Assembly: GCA_037179385.1 (NCBI GenBank)
Contig: CM074193.1
Coordinates: 43,615,082 to 43,679,081, forward strand
Reading direction: 5' to 3'
Source of the DNA: Holothuria scabra
Taxonomy: Eukaryota; Echinodermata; Holothuroidea; Aspidochirotida; Holothuriidae
DNA: 64,000 nucleotides
In this document: positions 11,298 to 24,138 of the stretch, piece by piece
How the letters are laid out: every line of letters begins with the position of its first letter
Position numbering within the stretch: position 1 is the stretch's first letter
Translations under genes and position numbers: made by a program
The notes under the pieces: generated by a model
Databases searched by the model: none
The model's input: only the letters and a program-made list of their open reading frames with translations
What the model was told of the DNA's origin: nothing

Positions 11298-12749
11298 TAC
11301 CGGTTCAGAGTAATACAAGCCCGCTGGGCGGGCAAGCATACACCCGCGTTGGGGCAAGCAGATACCCCGCGTAGTGGATTCTGTCTTCTCAGCATCCAGT
11401 CCCCCCTTTCGATAAAGCAAACAGGACGGCGTCCAATTTTATTGCCATATATGTCTTTTTTATGTACTCTCTCATGAATTATGTCTAAATTTTTGAGTAA
11501 CCATTTGTTCTCCTGAGGTCGAAACTGAAAGAGTGTAGAATGAAGCACTTTATTTTGCATAACCACCTGTGCAGTGGGTACTACGAGAGCATGGGTCCTT
11601 TCAAGACATACTAACTCTGTGGGTGGCATTGATTACTGCATGATTAGAACGGGGCCAGATCTTGTCTTTTGTGAATATTCACTAACGTTCAACCAGTCTT
11701 AAGGCCACATATGAGTATCCAAAGGAATTTGTTTCGGTATTCACTTTGACAGGCGTTAGGGATATGACTGAACAAGGAATATGCCGTACAGCCGGCTACG
11801 CAGATAAGCAGGTAAAAGTAAAAGTAAAAGAAGGGGTAACGGCTGCCCATCTGACGTTATCATAGTCAATAAACCTTGCACTTCTTTTAGGAAAAGCCCG
11901 AAATCAACTAACGGATTTCACGCGAAAGATATTAGGCTTTTTTATATAAAGGAAACCGGGGTTTGAATTTAAAGAGATTGGTTCTTATGACCAAGCTAGA
12001 ACGGTTTCTGTTGTCTGTCTCATATTGCTGTAATATGGCAGCAACTTCATCAGTAGCGAACCGTCGTGCGGGTTGTGGGTTTAATTCAAGGCTTTATGGA
12101 GCCAAAGTTAAAGTTATACAGATAAGTTAACCTCTTTTGGTGTATAATTTTAAATCTTATTATTATTATTATATTTTAGGAAAATCAAAAATTCTTGAGT
12201 TTATTTTTGTATCACGAACGACTGATGTCAACCTGTTCAGTGCGTGGTTTTCCGACATTGAAATAACGTTTCTTTTTATTTCTTTTGGACATGAAGGGAC
12301 ATATTGTTACTTTGAAGCATTTTGCAAAGTAACAAAATGGAGAACATGGCGTTATACTGTCTTACTGAAAGTACCATCCTTGTTGCTCTTACCGTGCTCT
12401 CATCTCGGACAGATTCAGAAATCCGTCAGCACATAATTCAAGTTATTCACCGGAAATCAGGTGCAACCACCCTCATTAAGCGACTTCTCACATACATGTT
12501 TCTTTAATAGGGAATTAGGACCATTTAAACATAGCTTTATGGCTCATTCTGTGCTTAAATTGACTCTATATCCCCAGAGCCTCCTGGGGCTTGGTCCCAA
12601 TATGGCGTTTCGCCTGGTCCCCGCCAAAGACCCTTACCGGGCTCCTGGACACACCCCGTTAGGACCCCACGTCAGTGATCATAATACAAACCGATTTTCA
12701 TCAATTGGTCAACACTTATGTGAAGTAGGCTTGGCTATATAAGATGAAG
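11298..12749. other. No supported gene
   Basis: Contains (TTA)n at about 12157-12172 and an AAAGTA run at about 11815-11831. Open frames at 11273-11629 (minus) and 12137-12742 (plus) have no recognisable domain. Confidence 0.45.
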
Positions 12750-12890
12750 TTTTAAGGCCCAGTTTCCAACCAACCTGTTTATGTCGAGCTGATACCGTCC
12801 GTTTCCCAGCTGTGGCTCACTGGCCCGTGCTTCCTACTCCATTTTTTTTTTTTTTGCTGAGCACCAAGCACAACGTCAGTAGGTTCCGGT
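12750..12890 (+). repeat. Dispersed repeat copy (partner 43945-44065 in opposite orientation)
   Basis: Reads TTTTAAGGCCCAGTTTCCAACCAA, then CCTACTCCATT, a T run, and GCTGAGCACCAAGCACAACGTCAGTAGGTTCC in separate blocks. The reverse complement of 43945-44065 has the same blocks in the same order. A third, partial copy of the first block is at about 13790-13850. It is a short interspersed repeat of unknown class. Confidence 0.6.
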
Positions 12891-15800
12891 ATAAAATATT
12901 AGTTAGCAGTTGCATATTTGTAAAAATTCAGAGGAAAATACTGCGGGCATACTTCGTAAGCTAGTTGCACGGTGAGCAGTACATCCGTTGTTGAAATCAT
13001 CATGTCACATATAGGCGTATACTCGCGTACTCTACTTCATTTCGAATAACATAACTTCCTTATGGTTCAAATAACAGCGATGTTATTGTAATGGATCATT
13101 ATGTTCTGCCAACCACATCTTTCATATTCTCCATACATCCAAACTTTTTAGTTAAAGGGAAAGTGAAAGAAAATAGTTACCCAAACAGAACAAGTTGAAA
13201 ATTATTTTGAGCCTAATTCTCATTTAGCAGCAGTAAGATCAATGCAAATTAAAACTGCAGTTGCCTGCAGCAAATACGCAGAATTGTAGTGCCCGTGTGT
13301 TGGCGGGGTTTGAGTCTGGGACTTATAAAATGTCTGAATGTGGATCTTCGACTGGCCCTAGCCTAAATGAAAGCTCAGTCAACGAAAAACCCTGATAAAC
13401 AACACGGATGGCTTGGGCAATACTGTCGTAAGCTAATTTAACGTAAAGCTTCCTATAGGCTGGAGTCTGTAAATCTGAGTGTGGAACGTTTTTATAGGCC
13501 TGTGCATGCTTTTGCTTTGTCCCAACGGCATGACGGCCCCTGTGGGCTGAGGGTTCACTGTATCCACAGTATTCCCAGCCTGTCGTAAGAGGCGACGTGG
13601 AAACCGAATTTGAAATTGAAACATTTTCGAAAATGAATTTAAACTTTGACCTTTTTAAAGAGTTAGTTGGCACTATATAACTGTATAACTGTTGGCAGAT
13701 CGTTAAATCATCTAACTAGCCCAGTGGTAGTATATTTCGTACGTACAACCCTACAGCAAGCTGCTTTTGATCACTTAGTTAGTCAGGTGGAGTTTTACGG
13801 CCCCAGTTTCCAACAAATTGCTTCAAGCATGGAATTGCTACCTCTGAGGTAGTACATCAAGTTCCAACGTTCATGTTCTGAACTGTACATGCAGTTTATA
13901 CACATGGAAGTACTGGTATACATACAGAGCAGTCTACCTGTCTACTTTGTGCACGTATAGGCCAATCCCATTAGTGCTTGTGTTCGGTGACTGCAGGTGG
14001 CAATTAGTGGGGTCCATCGGCCTTAAATTGTCTTTATTTATTGTCTAGATAAATCTGAAACCCTCATATTCAGTGAAATTGAAGATACCAAAGTACAATT
14101 TAGTGTACATGAACAATCCATGGTGCAGGTAAGCAAAGATATTGAAACATTAAACGGTGATAGACCCCAGTTATGGCCGACTTATATCATACTATCACTT
14201 GCTGTCCGGATTCGTGTGTAGGTGGCGCCGCATGTGCTCTCATCACACTAAACTTTACAACAAATTCATCCACTGATTTGCGAATTGCAAGTTATATGTA
14301 TTCTTATCATGTCAAAGAGAAAGCAAGCGCAAATTCAACTGAAACTTTTTCTGAAATAAAGACTTTCGGAATTCCATCAATCAATAACATTTTACTCTGC
14401 AGTCTAAGCTGTTCCTAATTATGAATGAGTCCTCCGTAGGGATTAATTTGGTATGTGTGCAAGAAAACGATGGAAAGTCATGGACAGGCTTAACATTAGC
14501 TTCCTGCACAGTGATAGTATCTATAGCAAAAACGGAACAAGCAGTTGTGGATCTTCCAGTTTCAACTTTCACTCATGTAGGTATTCCTGCCTGTCGTTTA
14601 ACGCCAAGGTTGTAGCGCGCACGAACACTACAGTAATAACCAACATATGTTTGCATTATCAAATCTGTCTAAGGGAAAGAGAGACTCACTTGGTTTGAAT
14701 GAAGGAAATTGGTAGAAAGCGTTGAAGAAAGCCCAAAGTTTCCAGAATGGCTTACACCATTACCCATTGAATGGTTGAACAACAATGTAGCCTACCCATA
14801 TTGTTGGGTACATTAAGGCCGAGTAAAATCAAATTGTTGGGGTACAGTTGGGGAGAAGATCTCACATTTGTGACAGTTGTTGCGCAATCTTTACACCCTC
14901 AGCACTCACGGTGAAATGCATTCTGGGAGACTGTAATTCTAACCCGGGAAGCCGACAGGGCATACTTTCTTACAGCCCCGGCTTTCTATATGCATTTGGT
15001 CCACAGCTGGTAATAAAAATATTATCCATCTTTACCAGAAGACTGAAAATCGGGACGTATTCTGAAAGCCTATGTGGTAACAATTTTGCAGTTTTCAACC
15101 AAAAACCATGGTTGTACGAAACGTGGAAACGTTCGTTAAACTTAAGTGTTGTATACCCAAAATTTAAGAGACCATCTAAGAGCCTACACTGAGACTTAAG
15201 CGTTAAAGTCTGTGGCAGAAACAAAGTAAACAAAGCGTCCTTGCAAGAATTAGGCTGTTTGGTTGAGACCACTTCCACCAGTGTGTTCGTGCGTTATTGT
15301 ACGGCAACTCTCACCACATTACGTTAACAAAGGATCGAGTACGTCAAAGGTCCTTCTCTGTACAATCTCGGGGAGTGCAGGATATGAAAGGGAACAGCCT
15401 GTTCCTCATGTTCTGTCGTGGCCGGTGTGGTGCATAATCACTTTGGAGTGTGATGAGGCTTGTGCTTTGACATTTCATGTGAGATACTAGTTTAAATCAA
15501 AAGGCGTTCGTCAGTGGTAAAATCACTTATTGTTTGGGTTTCGAGAGGCCATATAGGTAGGCGGTGATTTCACTGTACCTTGTCCATGAGTCACAAAAGA
15601 GTCACAATAAAAACCAGTTTCCATTTTGTATGTTTTCCTCAAACATTTGCGAGACCATTACATTAAAAGAGGGAACAAGGTCATATCGAGTTTCAACATG
15701 TTGAAAAGGTACCTATTCTAAGCATTTTGGTGAAATTACCCATTTTTTCAAGATGTGATTGCATTCGTAGCATGTGAACTTCAAAAAATTTGCTTTCCTC

Positions 15801-16106
15801 ACAGGGAGTCCGCATTCCTATTAGCTTTAACAGTCTGAAAAACAATGTGAGGAAATGATATAAACTCTGCAGCCCTCTAGTTTACTTTGGGACACAAATC
15901 TAGTAACTTCATTTGGTTATATCTCGAGAACTAATGTCCCATTTGAGTGGTAGTTTCGGGTTGGTTGGGATTTACATTTTAGTAGATTCGGTTAGAAACT
16001 AATCATTTTTTTCTTTCTGCACTGAAACATGTCCGAGAAGTGACCTTCTACAAGATTTTCAGGATACTGGCAGTGGTGGTGCTAGAGTCACTTTGAAATG
16101 TTCTCT
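12891..16106. other. No supported gene
   Basis: Contains the partial dispersed repeat at about 13790-13850 and the second copy of the 5880-type repeat near 15320-15450. Several 60-115 residue open frames lack domains and coding-like composition. A TTGGGTA motif cluster at about 14795-14845 resembles the TTGGGYAAA elements further right. Confidence 0.45.
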
Positions 16107-16440
16107 TTTTCTAAAGTCCCCCCCCCCCCACCACCACCACATCCTGGCAAAGAGCAGTTTGACGAAACCAACCTTTCAACTGCTTCCCAAAGAAGCTACG
16201 TCCCCTGAAAGGCAACACTTTTAGATGTATTTGCTTTTTCTAAAGTTCTTCCAATCCTCTGACAAAGTGCCGTTCGGAGGAACCAAACTTTCAACGGCTT
16301 CTCGAAGAAGCTATACGTCCGCTGTAGGACGCAATGTAGAAGCTTTCTAAAGTTCTCCCGTCCCTCTGGCAGAGGGCCGTTAGGCGAAACCAAAACTTTC
16401 CCTTTTTTCCGAAGATGCTTTTACGTCCACTGAGGGACAA
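16107..16440. repeat. Three degenerate tandem units of ~110-125 bp
   Basis: Each unit begins with TTTCTAAAGT (about 16107, 16232 and 16345), followed by a C-rich block, CTCTGGCA(A/G)AG, a CGAAACCAA phrase and GAAGCTACGTCC. The opening block recurs once at about 28818-28855, so these units may belong to the repeat field at 28-33 kb. Confidence 0.65.
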
Positions 16441-17739
16441 TACGTGACCAGCCTCAAGGTCTTCAGAACATTCACATTATTGGTCTCTCATGCATGGCTC
16501 TAATGTAGGACGCAATGTAAAAGGATTTGTGGAAGGATTTTACTTGGAAATTCAACTTTAGGAGACAATATTGGTTTGTCTGTTATATTGATTTAGCGAC
16601 GCTTGTTTGATATAAAAAACAAATAATCAATTTTATATTTTTCATGACATTTCATTCTCATCTTCTTTATTTTGTATTTAACAATCGAGAACGTCAACTT
16701 CTCCTTAGAGAAATTTGGAATGCCCCATTGAAAGTTGTATAATCCTGCTGTTCCAACAGAATTTAACAGTATCTTAAAAATATTTTTCTCCAAATATCTG
16801 AGTAAAGCAATTCCCAGTGTACGAGAATGCAAAATATTTACACCGAATGTAAAAAAAAGGAAATGTTACCCAACTTCCATTAATTAATTTGCCCAGTTCA
16901 TTACTGGGCAATCTAATCTCCGAAATGGGGGAAATTGTTGCTGGGTAAAGCAATTTCCAAGTAGATGGACATCACAGACTACCTTACATTTAGCCAACAC
17001 TTGGTATGCATGTGTTTACCAATGTTTAGTGGTGGCCCCACTTGGATCAAAGGGGGGCATTCCCCCAGATATTTGGGTTGACCCCAATTTGCCTTCCCAA
17101 CTTAGGTCAGTCAGGAGTTCAGTTAACCCTATTTTTAATAATAAATAAATAAATATTTAACCTCTCCAGAGACTAAATTGTCATTCAGAGATATGTTTGA
17201 CTGAACCCCCGGGCTTGGTGTTGGGGTGGGGTGGTTGACGTCCTGGACCCACATGGCCAGAAACGGGCGCTTTGAGCACAGATTTGCGCTGCCACCGAAT
17301 TGTTTTTGCCCGCCCCATATCATCCTTTTCCCTCAGGCAAAGGATGATATGGATCAAAAGAAGGATGATATGGGGTGGGCAGGTTGCCCCACCCCATTTT
17401 TTAAATTCTGGTGCCGACTCTGTTAAAGATGGTCAAGGATGCCTGACATAAGTGTTGCTTGAATTTGTGTCAACTTTGGGAAATAGTTTAACCAACTTCT
17501 CGGTAAAATTAAAAAAAAAAAAACCTCAAAGTCACTCCAGTGTTAACCAGTGTTGGTTAACGAAGCTTGAGAAAAATGTTGGTTAAAGTGCAACGTCAAA
17601 GTTATCAAACTTTGGGAAATAATTTCACCACCTTACCAGCAAAATAACATTGAACATAAAAAGCGCCCAACGTTTTTACAGTGTATAGTATCCATCGTTT
17701 CCTTGTTTTCGTCAGTAACTGCATACAACACTGTCTTAA
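16441..17739. other. No supported gene
   Basis: AT-rich sequence. A TTGGGTAA-type motif cluster is at about 16865-16950. A short inverted phrase, CATATCATCCTTT, is at about 17315-17380. No gene. Confidence 0.45.
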
Positions 17740-18594
17740 GGCCTGTCCATAGAGGATGCGTTGCGTTCCGTTCAGGATACGGCAAGTCTTTTTCCCGCAT
17801 CCTTCCGGATACGTCAAGACGCATGCCTGTCTGTACAGGATGCGTTCACACTACGTCAATTTCGACGCGTCACTTTGAGACGCAGTGTGTACTTTCCAAT
17901 GACAATGCATGCTAATTGACAACAAAGTGTCAAGTTGAGTAGCCCAGTTTTTGGCCCAGGTCGCATGTGGGACGCTTGGAGCGCAACGATTGAGGAGAAG
18001 GGCTCGATCCCATAAGCCTCCGAAGCTACGCCACTGACTATATACACTACATTGTATATATTATTTTCTCGTGTGCCGTGAAATGTCCCTGTGCAGCCAT
18101 GTCTAGTGTCCAGGCTTCCCCTGCTTACCGTCCTAATAAGGATACAGCCGTTTTTCCATTACCGAATTCAATAATATCGTAAGGGTAGTGTGTACCAAAA
18201 GAACCATAGGTCTATGTATACATTCCCAATGTTGTGAAAAGTTGCCAAAGAAAATGAGCTTTTCTACTTATTTGTTAGGCGTTTCATTGTGATTTTAAGT
18301 TCAACATGGTATCATTTTGCATCCATATCCCCTTAAATTGCATTTGATGAAAGTAAAACATGGAAAAAATCCAAGTTGGCGCAGGCTTCCGTACGTCAAC
18401 TCTGTTTTTGAACGCACATGGACTTTGCCAAATTTGAACCATCCGGCCGGATACGTCAACTTTTTTTCCACATCGACCGTGACGCAACGCAACGCACCCT
18501 GTGACGGTTCCATTGATTTACGTGAAAAGTAATGAAAGTGACGTGCCTTGTCATATCCGGGAACGGAACGCAACGCATCCTGTGTGGACAGGCC
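17740..18594. mobile_element. Inverted-repeat DNA element (non-autonomous, TTAA-type flank)
   Basis: The terminal inverted repeat starts GGCCTGTCCA at 17740 and ends TGGACAGGCC at 18594. Similarity continues inward for about 50 bp through GGATGCGTTGCGTTCCGTT and a GGATA block. The left flank is TTAA (17736-17739) and the right flank is ATAA (18595-18598), compatible with a TTAA target duplication carrying one change; a TAA duplication is the alternative. GATGCGTT motifs repeat inside the ends. No transposase frame is present. Confidence 0.75.
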
Positions 18595-20396
18595 ATAAGT
18601 GTCTTGTCAACTCGAAAGTAAATAAGTGTATAGGGCATACTTAACCGAAGATTAAAACGCAACTTTAGACACGAACCAGATCCTTCTTTATATTATGGGT
18701 GGATTAAGATGATTTCACGAAACGTTTAAGTGAATTCAAATGTTGGATTACGTCTGTTAGGTACGGGATTGGTTTGTTTATCCCGACGATTTCGAAAATG
18801 TGCGCATGTGCTTAGCTACCAAAACTAATTGCCGAACTCGCTTATTGTATTAACTTATTAACCGCCTTATTTAGAGATCCAGGAAAATAACGACAATTTC
18901 ACAGTTCACGGGGCTTTTTTATATTTATTGCAAGCGTACCGCTTAAATAGTGTTGCACTCAGGATTTTTTACTAGGCGGCAGGACCGTCGCGACCGGAGG
19001 TGTGGGGTGTATCACCCCAAAAATACGGTCGGAAATGGTTGGAAAATTTGAAATTAAAAATTTTATAAAAAGCCAAAAAAAAAAAAAAAAAATTGATAAG
19101 GAGGATTAAAAGCTAGGTCCATGGGACAGGGAGATGACTGCCTTCCTAATTTTTTCAGGAGCTGGAATTTGGGCAGAGGTTTAAAATATACACAGCCGTT
19201 GAACTCTTAAACAATTTGGCATGTTTTTTAACAATTGAAACTGTTCAGCTTGCCTGAATTCAGTGCAGAATTTTCTAGGAAAATCATGGTCACTGTAAAA
19301 CTTTCATGAAATATAACAAAAGTAAATGGAACTTGGCAGCTTATAAAAATCATTTATACATACATTTAAAATCAATTTAACATATCTTACTTTCAATTTG
19401 GATATTTCAGTTTGGCTATGATTTTGCCCTATGGTAGAATATCCTTCGGGGGGAAGCTGCAAAAAGTTGTGTGATGCTTTTAACCAGGAAGGTATTACAA
19501 CTGCTTTAAGGTTACACACGCAGACAAGCAAACGTGAGAGTACCCAATGGAAAAAAGAGTCCAAAGTTTTGCTGGACAATTTGAAGTGGTACGTTTTATC
19601 TGGTAATTTTCTGATTGTGTTGCAATATGTTCACTTCTTACTGAAGTATATTCTTATTTGAGTCAAATATATAAGCCAGGTTTCTTATTATTGTCATATT
19701 TTATCAAGATTCTTCCTTGTTGAACGGGGTTTGTCAGTGAGGGGATTTGCCACTGCCTGTACTTAAGATCAAAGCAACAAATAACTGTGTTTTAAAGTTG
19801 TATTATCTATATAAACCTCAAATGGAAAGTAGTAACTTCTATTTATCCTTTTTCCAAATAACAATTGAAAAAAACAAGGGATGGACCTTGCCATACGTCG
19901 TTCTTTTCAACGGTAATCTACTGCAATCATGACGACTCGTACCGAAATAAAATACCACGAACCTTTGCGATTGAAATAAGAAATTAGAAGTGACCATGTT
20001 TTATGATGATCGTGTATGAAATTTTCACTTCATATGAAGCTTTACAATGTGACATAGCAAACATAAGGCAGAAAAGTCTTTTTAAATTTTCAAAACTTGA
20101 TTTATCTCCCCCTGGAATCCACAACCAAAACAGCTGTCCTGTATAGCAGTTACTTTCTCCCATTAGTGAGCAGGAAGATGGTAACCTGCGAGCAGAGAAG
20201 TTAAATATCTTTACTTGTTAAAGGTAATATACAACTAAAAGAAGTGAAATTTCGCTTTTCTTAGCAAAAGGTGCGGTTCATCTTTAAAGACTTTTGACAA
20301 TGGTACTTTATAATACTCTCTGTGTAAAAAATGACAGGTAGCACTGAATGAACACTGGCTTTCTTTCTTTTATAAGAATTAATGGCAATATTCCGA
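18595..20396. other. No feature seen; probable intron next to the Ig exon
   Basis: AT-rich sequence with a poly-A run at about 19075-19091. No supported coding region. If the receptor model is right this is the start of its long intron. Confidence 0.45.
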
Positions 20397-20422
20397 TTAT
20401 TGTCTTTCTTCTGAAAACTTAC

Positions 20423-21593
20423 TTGTCGCTATTTCTTGTGGATCTTCATCAAGGACGCTTCCAATAGCAAATACTTGCCCCGATGTTTCCAAATCTCCTG
20501 AGTTATTCTCGAAGGTGGGTGAGCTTGAGGATGTGAATATTGGTGAATCAATTGTATTATCGCGATCTGGACGGCTCTCCCCCGGTGCGTTAGATGTGGG
20601 CCTTATGAACACTGTAGCTTGTTCATTTAGCCTTTCTCCGAGGGAGTTTGTCGCTTGACACCTCACTGCGGTATTATTATCTGATTTTTTTACATTCTTG
20701 ATAGTCAATCTCCCTGATACACCATTTGATGCAACGATATACCGTCCACTACTTTCTGTCAATCTCACAATGTTTTTCCTGCCAAAGCCGATTACCCAAC
20801 TGAATTGATTGAAAGGGGGACTACCGCTTGTCTCACATGAAAATCTAGCCATGCCTTCCAGTTCAGTAGTAGCCCTTCGAGGTGTAAGATTTATCGTATG
20901 GTGTAGCAGAGGAATAACAGTGCAATTGTTAGCATCAGGAAAAGTTTCCGACGACGTGCAGGTGTACGGTTTATTCCTATCTTGCTCTCCCAATTGAAGA
21001 GTGAAAGAAAGTGATCCATCTCTATTTTGACTTTGAATGGGTACCCTGACACCGTTTTGTCCTTTCCACATTGCTAGGGATTCTGTGGCAGGTGCGTCAG
21101 TGGACGGGGTACATTCGATTGTTACTCTATCTCCAACGTCAAGTGAACGATCACTAGGTTCATAACTACAAGTAGGAACAATATTTGGATCATGAATGCC
21201 CAGACGTCCTCTTTGAGATTCAACATATCCTCTACCAGGAACGAAGAAACTGCAGTAGTAGTAAGCACTATCTGCTAACTCCGTATTCAATACTTCCAAA
21301 TTGTATTGATAATCTGTTCCACTTACAGTATATTTTCCCCGAAGGGAGGTAAGTAATATATTTCGTTCGTAAGTAATGGTTGAGCCAGTACCTGTGGGAC
21401 TCTCACTTTTAAACCAGTAAACGTGAAGAGAATCGGCCCTTGTCGTGCTTGATATAACACACGGCAACACAGCAGTTTCGCCTACATTAACAACAGTGTT
21501 CTGTGGTCCCTCCGAAAATCCATTAGAATACGATAAATCCAAGAGGTTAGAAAACACGAATAGAGTAAGAGTAATCCATGAAGTATTCCCCAT
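20423..21593 (-). CDS. Secreted or membrane Ig-superfamily protein: signal peptide and three Ig domains in one exon
   Basis: ATG at 21593; the uninterrupted frame runs to a stop at 20397 (398 codons). Residues 1-23 form a typical signal peptide. Ig domain 1 is V-like: Cys45, Trp60, and Asp-Ser-Ala-Tyr-Tyr-Tyr-Cys with Cys114. Ig domain 2 has Cys161, Trp176 and Cys212, with an extra Cys142/Cys224 pair that could be disulfide-linked. Ig domain 3 has Cys253, Trp266 and Cys312. Asn-X-Thr sequons include Asn223, Asn235 and Asn306. A Ser/Thr/Pro-rich stalk follows at about 332-390. There is no transmembrane segment, and a GTAAGT donor lies at 20422-20417, leaving 390 codons plus one base (phase 1). 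I therefore place the exon end at 20423 and treat the last eight codons as intron read-through. The role is presumably ligand binding at the cell surface. Three Ig domains plus signal in one exon is unusual and could reflect a retroposed ancestor. Read without splicing it would be a secreted form. Confidence 0.75.
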
Positions 21594-23582
21594 TTTGTAA
21601 CAAAATTGGCAAAAATAATGCTCACCTTCTCATCACGATTTATATCTTTGCCAAACACTCTTAAGTTCTACACCCGCTATGTTTTTCCTGCTAACAACTG
21701 AAAACTTTCCTGTAGATTTGTTTTTTATCCCATTGGCGATGTCCGGAGTGGCGTCTTTCGTAGCATGGCGTGTGTACTGATTTAGATTCGCAGAAAGTGT
21801 TTTGTGATAACGGAAAATGAAAATGCCCCTGGTCAATTCCGAATAAGATCAAAAGGGAAGTTAATTTAAGAGCAAACATTTTATTTTCATATGTGAAAGA
21901 AGAAACAGATCTACTGGGTGTGCTGAAAAACTCAATCCAAACATGTATTTTTCGAAATATCAGTTTGAAATAACTAAATGTGTGTTCCAAATTGATCTCT
22001 AGGACAAAAGAGGTTCCATCATTTCCTCACTTAGGGAAGAAAAACGTCGTTTCCCTTTGTTTTCCAAACTATTGTGTTGACCTTGAAGTTAATAGAAATG
22101 GGACCTCCCAGTTACGATTGGAGTGGAAATTTTAATCAAATATGTAGTAAAATGGTGTGGTATTCAGGGTTACCATACTGTTATCTCCTAGCGCTTGTAT
22201 ACTCAAGTATCCTGCTGTGCTGTTACGTAATAGTGTGGAGACGGGTCACGCTTACTTGGGGATATCGCTTCGTATGCCGACGTGGCAAAAAAGAAAAGAA
22301 GAATATAGGATGCAAATTTAAGAGAGGCTTAAAAGCGTGTGCTACTGTTCGATGCAGTCTTCCTCGTCTCCCCTAAAGAAGGGAAATTGTCATTCCATTT
22401 GCTGATTGGTTGCCGGTTGCGAAAACTTTAGATAGTTTTGGGACTGGTTAGGTAGGGTTCCAGCAAAGATTTACAGTGAAAAAGTTACCCCGTTTGCCAA
22501 AGCACCTTCTAGGGCTATAACTATCGAGCAAGGGCGTTGTTGTATAGTGAAGGGTAGTTTTGATCTTATATTGTGTGGAGGAGCTGATTCTTGTTTGTCG
22601 TGAGAGGCCGGACGTGGTCCGAACCTGTCGCCTGTCAACGAAAGCCATTTTAACAGTTGGATGGTAAGTTGGGTTTATTTTAAAGAAACAATCCCCAAAA
22701 TTGTGTGAGGAGCAGCATCATTTGAATTTTTCATGCTTTGAGGCAATTATGTGAATTTTGCCGAGCACCCGGCATATGGAAGTACACTACGTGTGTGGGT
22801 ACGATAGGTTATTGCTAAACCGTACACGGGCGAAGCGCGTCACTGAAACCCTTTTTGTGTGATGCATTATATTTATTTCAATTTGCACTTTTATTCAATC
22901 TACATCAAACTATGTCTGTGTAAAAGCAAAACAAATTTAATTTGTCATTTCATGTTTTAGAGTCAGGCAAATGTATATGAATGTATTAAAGAGCGGGACT
23001 GGAAAAACTCAGTAGGAGTGAAGCATACTTTACTTGTTGAATGTTATGTATGTTGTACTTAAAGATCTTACAATCGGTAAGGAGTGTTCTTGGCGTGACA
23101 GTCAAATTTATGTATATATGTGTGTGTGTGTGTGTGTTCCCTGAAGTGATGTGTTTCTTGAAAGGGTATGTTGTATGAAGGCGTGTTCGGAGTGTCCATC
23201 GTTAACCCTTAGATAATTATTATTTATGTTATCAATACTAATTTTCAGGCTTGCTACCTTGGGCCTGCTTGACGCATAACATAATTATTACTTGTCTAGA
23301 GCAGGGGACGTTCCATGAAGTACAAGTGCGTAGTCGAATGCTCAATTCACCATTACCTGTTTACTTGAGGTTTGAGGCAGGACGAGCCAGGCACTTTAGT
23401 AACGTATATACTTATCGTAACATTCGAGTAAAACCGTTAGCCTTGGGAAGACAAATTTGTAAAGTTCACATGTTACTTACGTAATCACATTATAATGATA
23501 TGTAATTGTAGATGATAAAATTGGTTGCAAAGTTAAAAGTAAAACTAAACATTTTCCATGAATGTGAGGATATGATGCCATA
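21594..23582. other. No supported gene; upstream region of the Ig exon
   Basis: On the minus strand this would hold the promoter and 5' untranslated region of the Ig gene. A donor-like AAG|GTGAGC is seen at about 21630-21622, but no matching acceptor lies before the ATG. A (GT)n tract is at about 23107-23128. No TATA box or other promoter element can be assigned with confidence. Confidence 0.4.
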
Positions 23583-23846
23583 CACTCTTGAAATGTTGGG
23601 CAAAGTTTCAACCAGCACCGTGCTCCTATGTTTTAACCATTTATCACTTAAAACGTGTCTTTAAGTTGGTTTCTACAAACTTAAGACAATCAAAGTAATT
23701 CTTGGTTAAAATGTGCCCATCATTTGATCTTTTAACAGGCGCAAAGAATTTAAAGAAACCAACTGTTGGCCAAATTTAAACCAACAGTTGCTTCCAACAG
23801 TTGCTTGGACACGTAGGTACCCAGTTTTCCCAACTTTTTAGGAGTG
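23583..23846. mobile_element. TTGGGYAAA-type inverted-repeat element, short copy
   Basis: The left end is CACTCTTGAAATGTTGGGCA and the right end is the complement of CACTCCTAAAAAGTTGGG. Internal AACAGTTG and CCAACTGTTGG phrases form additional small inverted repeats. The same end type occurs at 24044/26780 and 30208. No coding capacity. Confidence 0.6.
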
Positions 23847-24138
23847 CATGCGCTTGCTGGAAGACCACTTTTTGGTAAAAATGTAACAAATTTACTTGCT
23901 TCCATTTTGGGATTCACAAGTTGGGTTTCCATTGCCAAATTTTACCGAATGCTTAGAAGAAGTACCTCTTCATCTAAAAAAACTTGATGTGACCTTTAAC
24001 CCTTCTTTCAATAATGTGTGTTCTTCTAAGGTTACGCTATTAACACTCTAAAAACTGTTGGGTAAAATCGTTGGGCAAAATACAAAATGCCCAACATGGG
24101 AAAATTATTGCCCTCTAAATGGGTAAACAACTGGGCCC

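Noticed and set aside
13323..13673. 116-codon minus ORF as a gene
   Set aside because: No domain, overlaps other frames, composition not coding-like; no splice signals to support it.
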